From contig JBITNC010000002.1 in NCBI GenBank assembly GCA_050084985.1, forward strand, positions 35,216,001 to 35,280,000: 64,000 nucleotides of DNA. The letters are read 5' to 3'. The notes beneath the pieces were generated by a model. The model did no database searches, was not told where the DNA came from, and saw only the letters and a list, made by a program, of their open reading frames with translations. Of the stretch, positions 26,291 through 39,577 are shown piece by piece. The stretch comes from Nageia nagi (Eukaryota; Pinophyta). The position numbers and the translations under genes are program-made. The first letter of the stretch is position 1. The number at the start of each line of letters is the position of its first letter.

Positions 26291-26698
26291 ACTCTTTATT
26301 TTCATTCTTTTCATATGGTTGAGTGACTATGCATGATTTTTCACCTTTGTATAGTTATCTTGAAGTTAATTTAAGGTATTTCTTACTATTAACTCTAAAT
26401 TTTAGCTTATGGGTATTAATTAGATCTTTTTTTATATTTTCAGTCATGAGACATCTTGGTTTACATTCTTATTACCTTGATTTGGGTCTTAAACAAGTTT
26501 GAATGCTTAATTATTCAATTTACCTCTTCAGTCTCATGATATTCCTTACTAGAATCATGTCCAAACCATATTTCCCTCTTTGCACTTGTTTGAATCTATT
26601 TTCAAACCCTTCATAACATTGTTAGACCTCCATCTTCAAGATATAACATGTTTTAGGCTTCCCAAGAGCTTTCCTTAGTTATTAGATGTATTTTGAAT

Positions 26699-26701
<3 letters not shown>

Positions 26702-26755
<54 letters not shown>
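26702..26755. repeat. AT dinucleotide microsatellite
   Basis: An uninterrupted TA run of about 50 bp. Confidence 0.95.
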
Positions 26756-26984
26756 CGTGTTATATCGCACCTTATCATACCTTACAAATCCTTGTTGCAT
26801 CATGTTCATACTTATTCTAATATTACTACTCTTATTGTGTAACATTCAATGTTTTTCTTGCTTATTATGTTGCTATTGAGCTTCAATTGATGCCATTGCT
26901 CTTGTTGTGCAATACTTCATCAATTTCTTATTGCACCACACCTTCAAAGGTTTTTCAAATGTTTGGCATACTTCTCGCATCATC

Positions 26985-27450
26985 TTGATATCATTGCTCT
27001 CATCGCTCGATAAATAGTACTTTATTACCTTATTGAAATTTCTTCAAGCTTTTATTAGTGTCATCTATCTTACCATCTAACACTGTATTTTCTTAGCTTT
27101 TCATGCTATGGTCAACCCTGTTGTTGATGTCAATGCTCTTGCCACATGACACTCTATATTTTCATCTTGTGTCATATCATAACAATCTATTTGTTGACAT
27201 CATCCTATGGAAAGTATGATTTTCTACCTTTTTCCCTCTACCACACTATGACAACACTTCTACTAACATCATGCTTACAAAAGTGCAACATTGCCCCTTA
27301 TTTCCTTCCAATGTTGCATCAGAACTATATTTGTGTTGACATCATCATCTAAAAGTATTACATTCCACCTTTTCCCTTGTATTGCATCATAACAAAGCTT
27401 ATGCTAATATCATTAGCCTCAAAATGTGGCATTCTAACTTTTGCACTATT
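26985..27450. repeat. Decayed tandem array, ~70-bp period
   Basis: A motif like TTGACATCAT recurs at about 26985, 27054, 27124, 27194, 27264, 27336 and 27405. The spacing is 69-72 bp, each time followed by a similar TTTTCCCTT...GCATCATAACAA pattern. Copies are diverged. No coding reading is supported. Confidence 0.6.
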
Positions 27451-27659
27451 CTTGACCATGATAAATCAGTTCTTGATTATGACAATACCATTCTTCCATA
27501 TAATAACTTTGTTTGACTATGACTACTTCCTTGTTTTGGTACAATTACTTCCTTGATTGATTATGGCTAGTTTAGATTTGACTGTAATAATTCTTTTGTT
27601 GATCGTAACATCTCAAATTCTTCACTCCTATTATTCTAGGTTCTTATTTTTTCTTTATG

Positions 27660-28845
27660 TGATAATCCAAATAAGATCTCAAGAAAATATCAAAAAACTT
27701 GATTACAATCAATCAAACTAGGGTATCCCCACCATACAATTCAAACCCTAGTATGCCAACATTGGGCGCCCTCAAGCATACAAATTCCAAACAATAGCAA
27801 TGATGGGTCAAAAGTATAATACATAATCAATAATGTTGAGATCCAATGATGCCCACAGCTTGTATTATACTCACAATGTTGAGATCCAATGATGCCCACA
27901 ACTTGTATTATGATAAATGATGAGAAATAATACAAGTTATGCTTAAAGGGCTTGACGTTAGCCTACTGGGAGCTGAACTAGATTGAACTACCTTTTAATT
28001 GATGCTAGATGAACTTAGGGACAATAGTGCCTCCTCACAATCTAACTCCTCCCCATAGAATGGGCCCTCCTTAGATCTAGATAACCACTCATGAGGTAGA
28101 GACTCCACCTTAGATCCACCAGATGGGAAATGGTTCTCCACCAATTACCATAGACTTCCAAGTTCCCTCTGCTTGGTAACCCTCTTAGGTGCTCCACCTA
28201 AGGAATTCACTTAGTGCTCCGCTAAGGTTATTATCCACTAGATGATGTAGAAGTGTAAAGATATAATGATCAAAAGGTGTCCATAAATGAGGCTCCAAGC
28301 CTCCTTTATAGCTTTTTGGATCATGGGATCTAGCCTTGAAGTCATCACCTATATCCATGACTCTAACATTAGCCTTTAGAGGGCTTAATATGCCCAATGT
28401 GGGTTCCTAGAAGTCAAGCATACCAACATAGGTCTCATGGGTGCCATAAATGATCAAGGGTCCAGGGGATGCCATGCATGCCCACATGGGTCAAGGGATC
28501 ATGCATGGGGGTTTAGGTGTAAAGTTTTTCCAATGTGGGACTTAGGAACCATCCCAAGGTTGGTAATAGAACTTAAGTTCCTTATCTAAACCACAAGCTT
28601 ACAAATTCATCTTGGGATTCCCATAATCAATCCTCATGATCTCCAAGCTCAATACAACATAAAAACATACTTAACTATACTTAGGAGGGAAATGTCCCAC
28701 TAGGGCTCACAAGTGGGGTCAATTACCCATTAAATCCTATCCCAACTTTACATCCCACTAATGACAAAAATAAGAGAAAAGGAACATTACTAAGATATTC
28801 CAAATAGACACTATTATTCTTTATTATAGTACAAAAGGAACATCA
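27660..28845 (-). repeat. 3' LTR of the TR-GAG element
   Basis: 1186 bp, reading on the minus strand from TGATGTTCCTTTTGTACTA to GGATTATCA. It shares long stretches with 47866-49048, such as CAATCAAACTAGGGTATCC. Confidence 0.8.
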
Positions 28846-31234
28846 GAAAGCCTGCTCCCTAGAATTGCTTGCTCTCAGTAATGGTGGAAGAGGGAAGTAT
28901 ATTATCTTCCAATAATCCTTTGGTGATCATTTTTTGATAACTCTAAACTAGAATTCTTCACCACTGGGTAAAGCAAAGCTATCATGAGGGTCTTCAATTG
29001 ATCTTGCTCCTGCAGTGTGCTAGAATATGTAGCTAGCATCAAGTACCTGTAACCATGGAAATATTAGTGAGTAAAAATAGTTGAAACCTCTATTACAAGT
29101 CCCAATCCTCCTCAGAGTGATGTAATAGATTGCACCTCTACTCAATAGCATCCATTTTGCTCCTCCTAGGAATAAGGTGAAGTGATATAGCCCTTCCAAG
29201 CTTCACATGGTATCCACATCTACCACATAATACAACATGATACATCCTGCTAGTGTGTGGCTTAATTGGGGGCAATCATTTCCTTTAACACTAAACATGG
29301 GGCATCCAAGCCCCGCAAAACTCCTTTTGACTTGCTCCATTCCCTCCAAGTCCAATGTTGGGGTCTCAAACCTCTCAACTGCCAATGTGGCAAGTCCCCA
29401 CTCCTCTAGGCTTGATGTGGCATGTGCAAAACCCTATGATGCCAATGTAGGTAGTCCTAGATCCTTTAGGCCTAATGTGGGGTCATCTATCACCTCCTCA
29501 CCCAATGTGAGATCTTTTGCTTCTCCCAAATCCATCATGATCTTGGATGGCTTTGTCATCTTCAATGTAGGAGCTACAGGATCCTTCCATCTCAACATCC
29601 CCCTTCCTAGCTTCTTGGGATGAAATGTAGCGTGCTTGTTTATTCTTTTTGCCTCCTTCTTCCAACACCACTCGATCACATCTAGTTTCTTATTATCAAT
29701 TTGGGGATAATCATCCTTGATCCCTTACAAGGTGTGAGTCTTTCCATCAACTTCGAAGCTCATGGTGAGCTTTTGATAGTTGGTGTGGATGTCCCCAAGG
29801 TCAAACAACCACTGTACTCCCAAAATAATATGAGCATGCCCTTTAAGAGGGTAAAGATAGAAATCCTCCCTCACCACACAACTCTCTAAATGGACTTTGA
29901 ATCTCTCCATAATGTGATAAATAAGAGTGAGCTTCCCATTATCATTTGAAACTCAAAATCCCTTGAATCCTTTGGTATTCAATCCCTTAAGTTTTGTAAA
30001 CCCTGCATCAATGAATTTGTGTGAGGTATCAAGATCTATAAACACCATCACATCCTATCCTCCAACTTGCCTAATCACCTTCAATGTTAACTACTTCTTA
30101 ACTCCATGCATTGAGGCTATCATGTTGCCTAGGGTCCCCTCAACTCTAGGTGTTCCTAGGTCCATGGCATCACCTCTAAGATCCATATTTGAATCTTCTA
30201 ATCACACTTCCATGTAGTGCACCTACCCATTTCCTAGACAATGATGCCCAAGCTTCTATTACTTCTTGTAATAGAAGCACTTACCCTCTTCTCTTAGCTT
30301 CCTTTTGGTGGTTGAATCTAACTGATTTGCTCATGGTGGTGGAGGGGTTTGGCCTTGCTAGGACCCTCTTTATTTGCAAATGGTTTTTTATGAATTCTCC
30401 CCTTTGAATCAAGCCACTCCTAAGGGATCTTATGGTGGGATCAAGATCGTATGCAAATTGAATCGCATCATCAAGGCTCCTAGGAGAGGATACCTTGAAC
30501 ATGCCTCGAGGTTCCATCAAACCCTTGATAAATATGAAGACCAATCTTTCCTCTAGAAGGTGATGAATCATAACTATAATTTTTTGAAACTCCATACCAT
30601 ATTTGTCTACTAAATCCTATTTTCTCAAAGTAGTCAGATCTCAAAAGTAATCATTTTCCTTATTTCGATCAAACTATTTCACTAGTCTCCGTGCAAACTC
30701 ATCAAATGTTGTAATACTCGAATACCCTTGAATGATCACCCCATGTTGCCACCACTTCAAAGCATCTCCCTCAAAATGCAACATGGTAAAGTGGACAACT
30801 TCCTCTTCATCCATTTTTCGGATTCAGATTGAAATAAGTCTGTAGTTGATGTAGCCAAGCCCTAGTTATCATCTTCTGGCCATCATACATAGGCACCTAA
30901 AGCTTACCGATTTTTTGGTGTAAGTATTTCCTTTTGAGCATGCATTGATAAGAGTGTGAGGGCCATGAGAATGACCTCCATTCAACCCCAAAAACTCAAT
31001 ATATCTATTGAATTCTAGGTTTCTCCTCAACCTTGGCTTCAACGATGTGTAATCTTAGAAAATTTGATTCAACTCAATGGGTCCAGGAACCCTGCTCTTC
31101 TACTCCTCTCCGACCCTCGTAGCAAACATGGGCTTAGGGGGTTGTGGGATAAGGGGTTACTCCTCCACCTGCAAGTCCCCACCTTGCTAATGTCCTCCTC
31201 CAAGTACTCTAAGAGAGGGTTTGTACCTTCCTAT
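28846..31234 (-). pseudogene. Gypsy-type gag and protease relic
   Basis: Gag forms the particle shell and the protease matures it. On the minus strand the capsid domain runs about 30900-30400 (TRAWLHQLQTYFNLNP, FEGDALKWWQHGV, FIKGLMEPRG, SPRSLDDAIQFAYDLD). A decayed zinc knuckle (about 30290-30250) and an aspartic protease follow. In the protease the expected DSG reads DLDTSHKFID, so the catalytic glycine is lost. The flap end is intact at about 29865-29735 (HAHIILGVQWLFDLGDI, LTMSFEVDGKT). The 5' part of gag is displaced into 39158-39577 and 47740-47848 by the copia insertions. Downstream of the protease is only a repeat-rich tail, then the 3' LTR. Confidence 0.75.
29291..29610 (-). repeat. 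30-bp in-frame tandem repeat after the protease
   Basis: The anchor [C/T]CAATGT recurs at 29351, 29381, 29441, 29501 and 29561, with variants at 29411, 29471, 29531 and 29591, so the period is exactly 30 bp. On the minus strand the frame stays open over most of it (29434-29679 and 29203-29385), giving a diverged 10-residue repeat with Thr-Leu at its core. Confidence 0.7.
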
Positions 31235-31708
31235 TAAAGAAATTAACCCTTTTTGAATTAACTTTTTATCTCCCAAGATCTCAAGATGGTACTTTCAATA
31301 TCAACACAATAGCACATTAACTAAATCCAATCACACAAATAACACAAGATATAAAGTGGTTCCTTCCTCCTTGAGAGTACTCCACTAACTAAGATCTTTT
31401 TATTCTCAAGGATCTCTCTTACAAAATCTTTTCTCTCTCTCACACTCTAAACCTATAGCAAAGCTTGCATTACAATTGTGTAACTAGAGAAGGGGAGGGT
31501 TCTTCTCTTTTTATAAGAAGAAACCCACTCTATAATTAATGCCTTTTCTATTTTTATATATCATTTACCTATATTTTTAAACTTATACCTATTTATTTAT
31601 TCCCTTAATATCTTAAGGTATCTAATGATACTTTATAAGTATTAAATGAATTTAACATTAAGGAGAGAAATATTTTACACAATAAAATACACATTAAAAA
31701 TTCTAACA
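31235..31708 (-). repeat. 3' LTR of copia A
   Basis: 474 bp, minus strand TGTTAGAATTTTTAATG to TTTCTTTAA. Preceded by the purine tract ATTAAAGGGAAG at 31709-31720. Confidence 0.8.
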
Positions 31709-32301
31709 CTTCCCTTTAATGTAATATTGGGAATAGAGCATAGATTAGAAGAGAAAGATAAGTAAGAGAGATAGAGTTCTCCTCCAAAGATATACAAGCA
31801 GAGATGAGAATGTTTACATTATTAAAAAATAAGCAAGATCTTAGTTTCAGACTCATTACAATACCATTTAACAAAATGGTTTACAATACAATCATTAACC
31901 ATAATTGGTTTCATTGTAAGTCTAGTCGATCAATTTTGGGTTGACATATGAGCCTCCATGAGCCTACTCACATGAAGTAACCTGCACTCTCAAGATGAAA
32001 CTTGCAAGCTACAAGAAGCTCATAAATAAGATCAATTAGATGCATCATATAACATTCATTTTAATCATAAGATAAATGAACTAAGTAATGCCATCCATAA
32101 ACTGATCAATAATGCACTATAAGTCATCATGAAGATGCCAAGCTAATACTTATAGTCATCTACTGTATATATAAATATGTTTTGATCAACAATAAAGAAG
32201 TATATGCATATATATAAGTTACTCACATATGGATAACCAAATAGTGCTAACAAATACATACTGATTCCTCTCATAATGATAACAAAACAAAATGTACCAT
32301 G

Positions 32302-32323
32302 AGTTCCTCACATAGAGCGAACT
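32302..32323 (-). promoter_or_regulatory. Post-pol hairpin of copia A
   Basis: On the minus strand AGTTC, a 12-nt loop GCTCTATGTGAG, then GAACT. Same stem-loop as in elements B and C. Confidence 0.55.
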
Positions 32324-32751
32324 AACCATGAAGGTGCACATTTAGATCAACATTATACACCAAAAAATAGCCTCTTATGGATGAAGTTGTCATAAAAAAT
32401 ATGAATTCAACCTTCACTCCCCCTTAAGGATAACTTTACTATCATAAAAAACTTTCAAAGTGTGCACAACAAAGTTTTTAAGGTGATTAGTGAATAAATA
32501 AGGAGAGACAAAGTTAGATGAACAAAGCTGCACTTGTTACATCAAGAACTTTCTCCCTGATATAATGTGATTATATTTAGATACACTATATTTCATCACT
32601 AAGATTCCAAGCCCATACTTATAGTTACCAAACAAAGGAATGTATCGACAAAGTATAAAAACCAAATAAAAGTTCAACAACTTTATTCAGAAGGAAGAAA
32701 TTACAATGGATTCAATAAAATTCAATATTTACTCCTTTTTTGAGGGCAACT

Positions 32752-35700
32752 TCACCACCAAATAGACTCCTTGAGCTTACTGAACTAAGATTCAAAAAGA
32801 GGCTTAGTGAATAAATCAACAAAATTTAGGACTGATGGACAATACTGCAAGTGTAGAAGACCATCCAAAACCTTCTCTTTGATGAAACATGATTCTTTGC
32901 CAAAGTAATAGCTGACTAATTATTTGAAGAAATTTGATATGGATGACCTTGTTCATACTTTATTTCTTTCAAAAAATGCCTCAACCAAATGGTTTTCTAG
33001 GTTGCAACTGACATTGCACTATATTCAGCCTTAATGGTGGAGAGAGCAGTAGTAGGCTACGTTTTGGATACTCAAGAGATAGCATCTAAACCAATGCTAA
33101 ACACATAAGTAGAGATTGATTTTCTATCATCTCTATCTCTTCCATAGTCAGAATCTAAGAATCCTGAGAGTACAAATGAGGGCAACTTGTCATACTTAAG
33201 AGCAAGATCCTTAGTGCCTAGTACATACCTCAAAATTTGCTTAACAACATTGAAGTGCTCAACTTATGTCTTTTGCATAAAGCAAGCCATCAAATTTATG
33301 GCAAAGGCAATATCTAGCCTAAAGATAGTCAAATAAAGAAGACTACCAATTAGTTGTCTATAAACCGTAGCATCTGCCAACTTAGAGTTAGAACTAAGAG
33401 ACAAGTGATTCTATGAGAGATTGGGATTGCAGCATGCTTGCACTCCTCCATTCTAAACTTTTGTAAGATATATAATATATACTTTGATTGACTAAGGTAA
33501 GTACAATCTTTGTATTGGTACACTTCCATACTAAGTTAGTAGTACAATAGACCAAGACCAATCATTTCAAAAGTTGCCTTAAGTTTGTATATGCAATCTT
33601 GTATGAGGACTATATTATTCCCTATAATCAATAGATCATCCACATAGAGAAGAATCAAGATCAAGTCTTATCCTTGGTTGAGCACATAAATATTTGAATC
33701 AAAGAAGCATTTAGAAAATCCAATATTCCCAAAGTATCCTAAAATCTTTTTGTACTAGGCCCTTGGTGCTTGCTTAAGTCCATACAAAGAATTCTTTAAC
33801 TTGCATATAAAAGATTCTATGCCTTTAGCAACAAACCCTTTTGGTTGATTCATGTTGATTTCTACATCTAATTCACTATTGAGAAAAGAACTCTTGACAT
33901 CAAGTTGAAAAACTTTCCATCCTTGAGCTGTTGAAAGAGCTAAAATTACTATGATAGTAGGCATCTTTGCCACTGGAGCAAAGGTTTCTTCATAATCAAC
34001 TCCATAGTTTTGAGCAAAACCCTTAGATACTAACCTTGCTTTTATTTCTCAATCTCTCCAGCTAAGTTATATTTGATCTTATAAATATATTTATTTTCAA
34101 TCACATTGCATTCATTAGGATAAGGAACCAGATCCCAAGTTTGATTCTTTATTAGAGCTTCATACTCCAAATTCATTGCATTCATCCAACACTAATGCTT
34201 TGAAGCTTCTTTGTAGGATGAGGGCTCATTCTTGCAATCAATTTTGACAAAAAAAGATTTATTAATAGTCATACTCCTTGTTATCCTTTGTGTTGGAGAG
34301 TTTTGTTCTTTAGGTGACAAATCCACACTAACATCTAAATAGTTAGGAGCAACAAAGGAATCATCACCCTAATCAAGATTCTCATAAGAAGTAGAATCTT
34401 CAGGTAGTTCATTGAACTTTACATCTCTTGATATAGACTCCATGGGAAGAAGGTTGATATAGCCTTTAGCCTCTATGCTGATTATCATAGCCTACACAAA
34501 TACACTTTTCAGATCTCTTATCAAACTTCTTCCTTTTCTCAGGAATAACAAAGGCATAAGAATCACAACCAAAGATCCTAAAGTAAGAGATGTTAGATTT
34601 CTTTCCTTTCCATGCCTCATACAAAGTTTTACCTTCAACTACTTTTGTAGGATACCTATTCAATATGTAGATTGCAATATTTATAGCTTCACCCCATAAG
34701 AAGCTAGGAAGATCTCCCAACATACATCTTGCTATTTTCTGAATGGTTCTATTCTTCTTTTTGGCAACACCATTCTATTGAAGAGTGTAAGGGATAGTAA
34801 ACTGCCTCTTGATTTCATACTTGATACAAAAATTATTAAATTCATTACTATTATACTCACCCCCATTATCAGATCTTAATATCTTAATTTTGAATCTAGA
34901 CTAATTTTCTACCAAGGCTTTGAAATCTTTAAACCTATCAAAGGTTTGATCTTTGTGCTCTATAAGATAACCAAATATCATCCTGCTAAAGTCATCAATA
35001 AAGGTCAAGATATAAGATGCTCCCCCAAGTGACTTAGTTAGAAATGGACCCATCAAATTTGTATGCATAAGTTGAATTAATCTAGTTGCTTTATCTTTTG
35101 AAAACTTTGACTGATTCATTTTACCTAGAATGCACTTCTCACAAAGACCAACTGTAGGTGATATTGTAGGAAAATCTTCCATAAGTTCATGATCTTTCAT
35201 GACTTGAATATTCTTATGGTTTAGATGGCCTAATCGATGGTGCTAGAGATTTCCTTTAGAATAAACATTAGTTGTAAAGTACATCTTTGTTGGAGATTGA
35301 TCCATAATGTAAAGGTCATCTTACACTAAACCTTTCACCAAAGTGGTAAGGCCCTTTTTCATGTATCAAGAGTGTGAGTTAAACTCAAAGGAGTAACCCT
35401 TACTTGCAACTTGAATTATGGAAAGGAGATTCATAGTGAGTTTAGGCACATAAAGCACATTCTCAAGAATCCTCCTTTGTATCAACACACTCCCAATACA
35501 TTTAACTTCAAGGACTGAACTATCACCTATCACAACTACATCTTTTCTATACTTATGAAAGTTTTTAAACTTATCCTTTTTAAAATACATGTGAATTAGT
35601 GCATCCAGAATCAAAAATCCAATCATTTCCCAAAGTACGAGACTTGGAGTAAAAGATAGCAACATAAGCAAAATTCTTATTCTTCTTACTATTAGATTTG

Positions 35701-36554
35701 TTTGGTTTTTTAGATCCTTTTTCATTTTGATCTTTCTTTTTTCTGAAGCAATCAGCTTCCTTATGACCATAGCAATTACATACATTACAATTTCCATCAA
35801 AATTTGGCTTTGGTTTCTTTAGACTTACCATTATCATAATTCTTCTTATTTTCATTATTCTTAAAGTTCTTCTTAGGAGCATAAGAACTTTCTTTTAGTT
35901 ATGGTTCTTTTTGAAGTGAGGTTTCATTGGACCAAGTGCCACAGATGGCTCCTTAGGAGTGGTGATCAACACTTTATTGTTAAGTGTTTCCTCATGTTTC
36001 AAGAGAAGCTTTGATAAATTTTCCAAGGGGAACACTTCTTTTTCATCATCAAGCCTATTTTCAATAACAGTCATAAATTAACTAAATTTAGTAGAGAGGC
36101 TTTGGAGGATAATAAAAGTTAGAAACTCATCATTGATCCAATCGCAACCACAATCCACATGCTGAGTCCTAAGGTCAACAACCTTATTCAGATATATAGC
36201 CACACTTTTATTTTCCTCTTGATGTGATTGAAGCAACTTTTGAAGAATGGTTAACCTCCTAGAATATTTAGTACCAAGGTAGATACTCTTTAGTTTATCC
36301 CAAGCATCCTTTACAGTATTTGAAGAAGATATCATGAGAAGGATCTCATCTAAAACTGAACAAAAGATCATAGAAGTTGTCAAATCATTCTTAGTATTAT
36401 AAACTTCAAGTTCCTTCTCCTCAGATGGAGCAACTTGATTTTCATTAACAATCATCTAAAGTTTCCATGCTTGAAGTTCTACCTTCATCCTTGATTTCCA
36501 AATACCATAGTTGGAACCATCCAAGATATGCTTGGGTGCAAAAGAGTCTCCCAT
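32752..36554 (-). pseudogene. Ty1/copia gag-pol of element A
   Basis: Polyprotein for particle, protease, integrase, RT and RNase H. The ATG at 36554 begins the conserved PKHILDGSNYGIW gag start, followed soon by a stop in KL*. Gag continues (36455-36078). The zinc knuckle CNVCNCYGHKEADC (about 35770) keeps the CX2CX4HX4C pattern. Protease has DSGCT. GAG-pre-integrase and integrase (35200-34466) include HTNLMGPF and DDFSRMIFGYL. RT has FQLDVKSSFLNSELDVEI and SLYGLKQAPRA. RNase H ends near 32752 (KEKVLDGLLHL, NFVDLFTKPL). Stops and frameshifts interrupt every domain. Confidence 0.85.
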
Positions 36555-36769
36555 TGCTACAAAATATTATGAAGGAGGTAAACAAAGTAAGCATACATTT
36601 TGCATTTAAAAACAAATACAAGTTTAAAAAATATTCAACAAATCAAATGCTTAATTATTAACAAGAATAATAATCATGCATCCAACATCTTCGACACCAA
36701 GTATAATCAAAAAGAGGGAGAAGTTGATGATTGTTTTCTTGTGAAAATTAGGCTTTCACCTAAATGCTC

Positions 36770-37125
36770 GGAAGGATCCCAACTCCTACCAATCCTCAAC
36801 CAATTCCCCTTGGGTAGTGATATACTCTCATAAGGAGAAGTACGAGCTATTTTTCAAGGTTGTGACATATGTTGGATTGATAAAATTAATTATCTTGATT
36901 AAGTTTTCAATTTTTCTCCTAGGTTATTAGGATAATCCCTGAATAGACAAACAGACATGTGGTATCACTACACACATGCTTGTCCACCTATATGGAGTTA
37001 AGTTTAAACCAATAGAGGACTTATGGGTACTTAAGAAGTACAAAATTTTCACCACTTGAATCATCAAATTATAAGGCTCTAGTTCACCTTATCCTTACTT
37101 CATGTCTCCCCAAACAAGTCATGTT
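36770..37125 (-). promoter_or_regulatory. Conserved leader block, copia A copy
   Basis: Noncoding, yet clearly alignable to 42051-42400 and 59520-59880. Shared anchors are GACTTGTTTGGGGAG, GTGTGTAGTGATACCACATG and AGAGTATATCACT. A second, duplicated motif (about 70 bp) lies just upstream at 37260-37410. Confidence 0.6.
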
Positions 37126-37854
37126 GCGAAAAAAATGTGTGGATGTGTTTATTTTAGGGGGAAGCAATTTTCAATGTTTGAATACTTTGCATATAAAGTA
37201 AAAATGCAAAACAAATAAAGTGCTTTGAAAATGAAACTACATCCCACATCATCCATAAGTATGAACCAAAGAGTCTAATAGGTTTTGTTACAACCCCTAA
37301 TGGATCTCTTTACAAGAGTTCGTTAATTTTAAGTAATTACAAATGGACCTAAGAGTCCAATGGGTTTTGTCACAGCCCCCAATGGATCTCTTTACAAAGA
37401 TTCATTATCAAAAATGAGGAATTCTCCTCCTTGTTACTTAAAAAATGGACTTAAAATAATTCTTTATTTGCAATTTAACAAAGCATTCATAAGCAAGTAT
37501 TTAAGTAAACTTTTATCCAATCATATGTATAAGGTAAAAATAATAAACTATGCACTAAAATTTTTATCCATTTAGCAATATGCATTAGGATAAAAATTAA
37601 TGCAAAAAAAAATATCACTTAAAAATAACAAAAAAAGAAATATTAAGCTAGAAAATACTTAAAATTAGACCAAACCAATAATTCATTTTTACTAAAAAAA
37701 TAATCCCTAAAAAAAACTTTCCCCTTTTTTCTAAAAATGATTCCCCATTTTAAAAAAAAAAGTAATTTCTTATAAAAAAATGTAGGAACTATTATATATA
37801 TATATTTTAATTGATTTTTTTTATTTAAAAAAATATATTTAAAACTAGGAGGAT

Positions 37855-38040
37855 AACGCAAGCTAGCTGCCTTATGTAGCCCCCAAAGGGGGAAGCATCG
37901 ACTGTCATCGCGTGCAACCCCCACAAAGGAGAGCATCGACTTTCGCCTCATGCAACCCCCATAAGGGGAGCGCTAGCAGGCCTACCACACGCAACCCCAT
38001 AGGGGCGTGCCAATTGAGCTGCTACATAGCCCCCAAAGGG
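37855..38040 (-). repeat. GC-rich ~38-bp tandem repeat in the copia A leader
   Basis: Five units anchored on [TAG/GCA][A/C]CCCCCA at 37877, 37914, 37952, 37991 and 38027. The block is GC-rich inside a strongly AT-rich leader. Confidence 0.7.
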
Positions 38041-38672
38041 TTGGGGTTTTGGTTATTTTTTAAATAAAAAAACTTTAAAAAAATGTTAAAAAATAGTAAA
38101 AAAAATTATTTATATATATTTATTTATTAAAAAATAAAAAAATAGTTTGTTTAATAAAATATAAAAATACAATTTTTTATTGTACAAATTGTAAAAGATA
38201 CAGTTTTTTTATTTTTATTTTTACATACATAGTAGTAAAAAATTGCAACAATAGCATTATATATAAAAAAAAATTTGCAAAAATTTTACCCATTTCTACA
38301 TTAAGTAAAACTTGCAAATTTAAATTATAATAATCTATTATTGCTAAATTTAAGTAAATTTACTTAAAACATATTATTGCTACACATTAGGCAATTTTAC
38401 TTAAAACAATTACAACTAATAAACTAAATAATGCATAGCAATAACATAAATTAAACTAACATGTTAGTATAGTAGTATATTATCTACTTTAATCAAATTT
38501 TGCTATCCTTAACCTCATCCTCATGGAACCAAAAAAAGGTTAGTAATAAAAGCAAAATTTGACAAAGAAGAGGTATAAGATTATACTATCAAACCCTTTT
38601 ACCTCAACAAAGTAGATGGAGAAAGAGGATGAATGGACCTTCACCAATGCTGAAGAGAAGCGTCCAAGAATA

Positions 38673-38684
38673 GCTCTGATACCA
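38673..38684 (-). other. Primer-binding site of copia A
   Basis: TGGTATCAGAGC on the minus strand, complementary to the initiator tRNA-Met 3' end, two bases from the LTR. Confidence 0.9.
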
Positions 38685-38686
38685 CT

Positions 38687-39157
38687 TGAAGAAATTAACT
38701 CTTTCTAAATTAACTTCTTATCTCTCAAGATCTCAAGAAGGCACTTTCAACATCAACACAATAGCATAATAAATAAAGCTAATCACACACATAACATAAG
38801 ATATAAAGTGGTTCCTCCCTCATAGAGAGTACATCCACTAACTAAGATCTTTTTATTCTCAAGGACCTCTCTTACAAAATCTCTTCTCTCTCATATTCTA
38901 AACCTATAACAAAGCTTGCATTACAATTGTGTAACTAGAGAAGGGGAGGGTTCTTCTCTTTTTATAAGAAGAAACCCACCTTATAATTAATCCCTTTTCT
39001 ATTTTTAATCATTTACCTATTTTTAAACTTATACCCATTTTTAATCTTTCTCTTATTTTTATTCCCTTAATACTTTAAGGTATCTAATGATACTTTAAGT
39101 ATTAAGTGAATTTACATTAAGGAGAAATATTTCAATATTACATTACAAATTCTAACA
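38687..39157 (-). repeat. 5' LTR of copia A
   Basis: 471 bp, minus strand TGTTAGAATTTGTAATG to TTTCTTCA, with TATAAAAAG near 38966. Its first 17 bases equal those of the element C LTR. Confidence 0.85.
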
Positions 39158-39577
39158 GTTATGCCCGGTATGATTGAGACCTCCAAAATACCCTTTCCTA
39201 TCAAATTGGGGATCCATGATGAGTAGACTCCCAATCTCTGAGACTTCAAGATCTCCTTAGACTCTGATCCTTGTGATCCTCCTTATTGGCCTCCTTTATG
39301 TCTTCTTGTGCCTCACGTGGGGGTGTTAACCTCATTTCTGGCTTAATTGGTGCTCCCTAATGATGGTTCATCTGCTATTGCATGGACATGATGACTCTTA
39401 TCATGCTCTAGATGACTATGATGAGCTCATTAAATCATCATTCATACATGGATTCCCAGGTGGTTGTGGGATTCCTTTTCCTATCATATCCAAACCTCTC
39501 CTCATGCACAGTTCCTTCCTCTCAGATCTCCTCATTTTGAGTTTTGCTCATTCATCCAGTGGTGTAGCTCTTCTCCT
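39158..39577 (-). other. Stranded piece of the TR-GAG interior
   Basis: 420 bp of the Gypsy element left between copia A and copia B. It belongs to the leader or early gag region and has no clean frame now. Confidence 0.5.

Larger units (their letters stand above)
36557..38602 (-). other. Predicted leader intron of copia A
   Basis: The donor TTGTTGAG|GTAAAA (38602) and acceptor ATTTTGTAG|CAATG (36557) match those of elements B and C. Splicing would remove 2046 nt and bring the gag ATG (36554) close to the 5' end. Inference from three aligned copies. Confidence 0.55.
31235..39157 (-). mobile_element. Complete Ty1/copia element A
   Basis: 7.9 kb with LTRs at 31235-31708 and 38687-39157, an initiator-Met primer site at 38673-38684, gag-pol at 36554-32752 and a purine tract beside the 3' LTR. 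Inserted in the gag region of the TR-GAG element. The flanks CCTAT and GTTAT are only partly alike. Same lineage as elements B and C. Confidence 0.85.
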
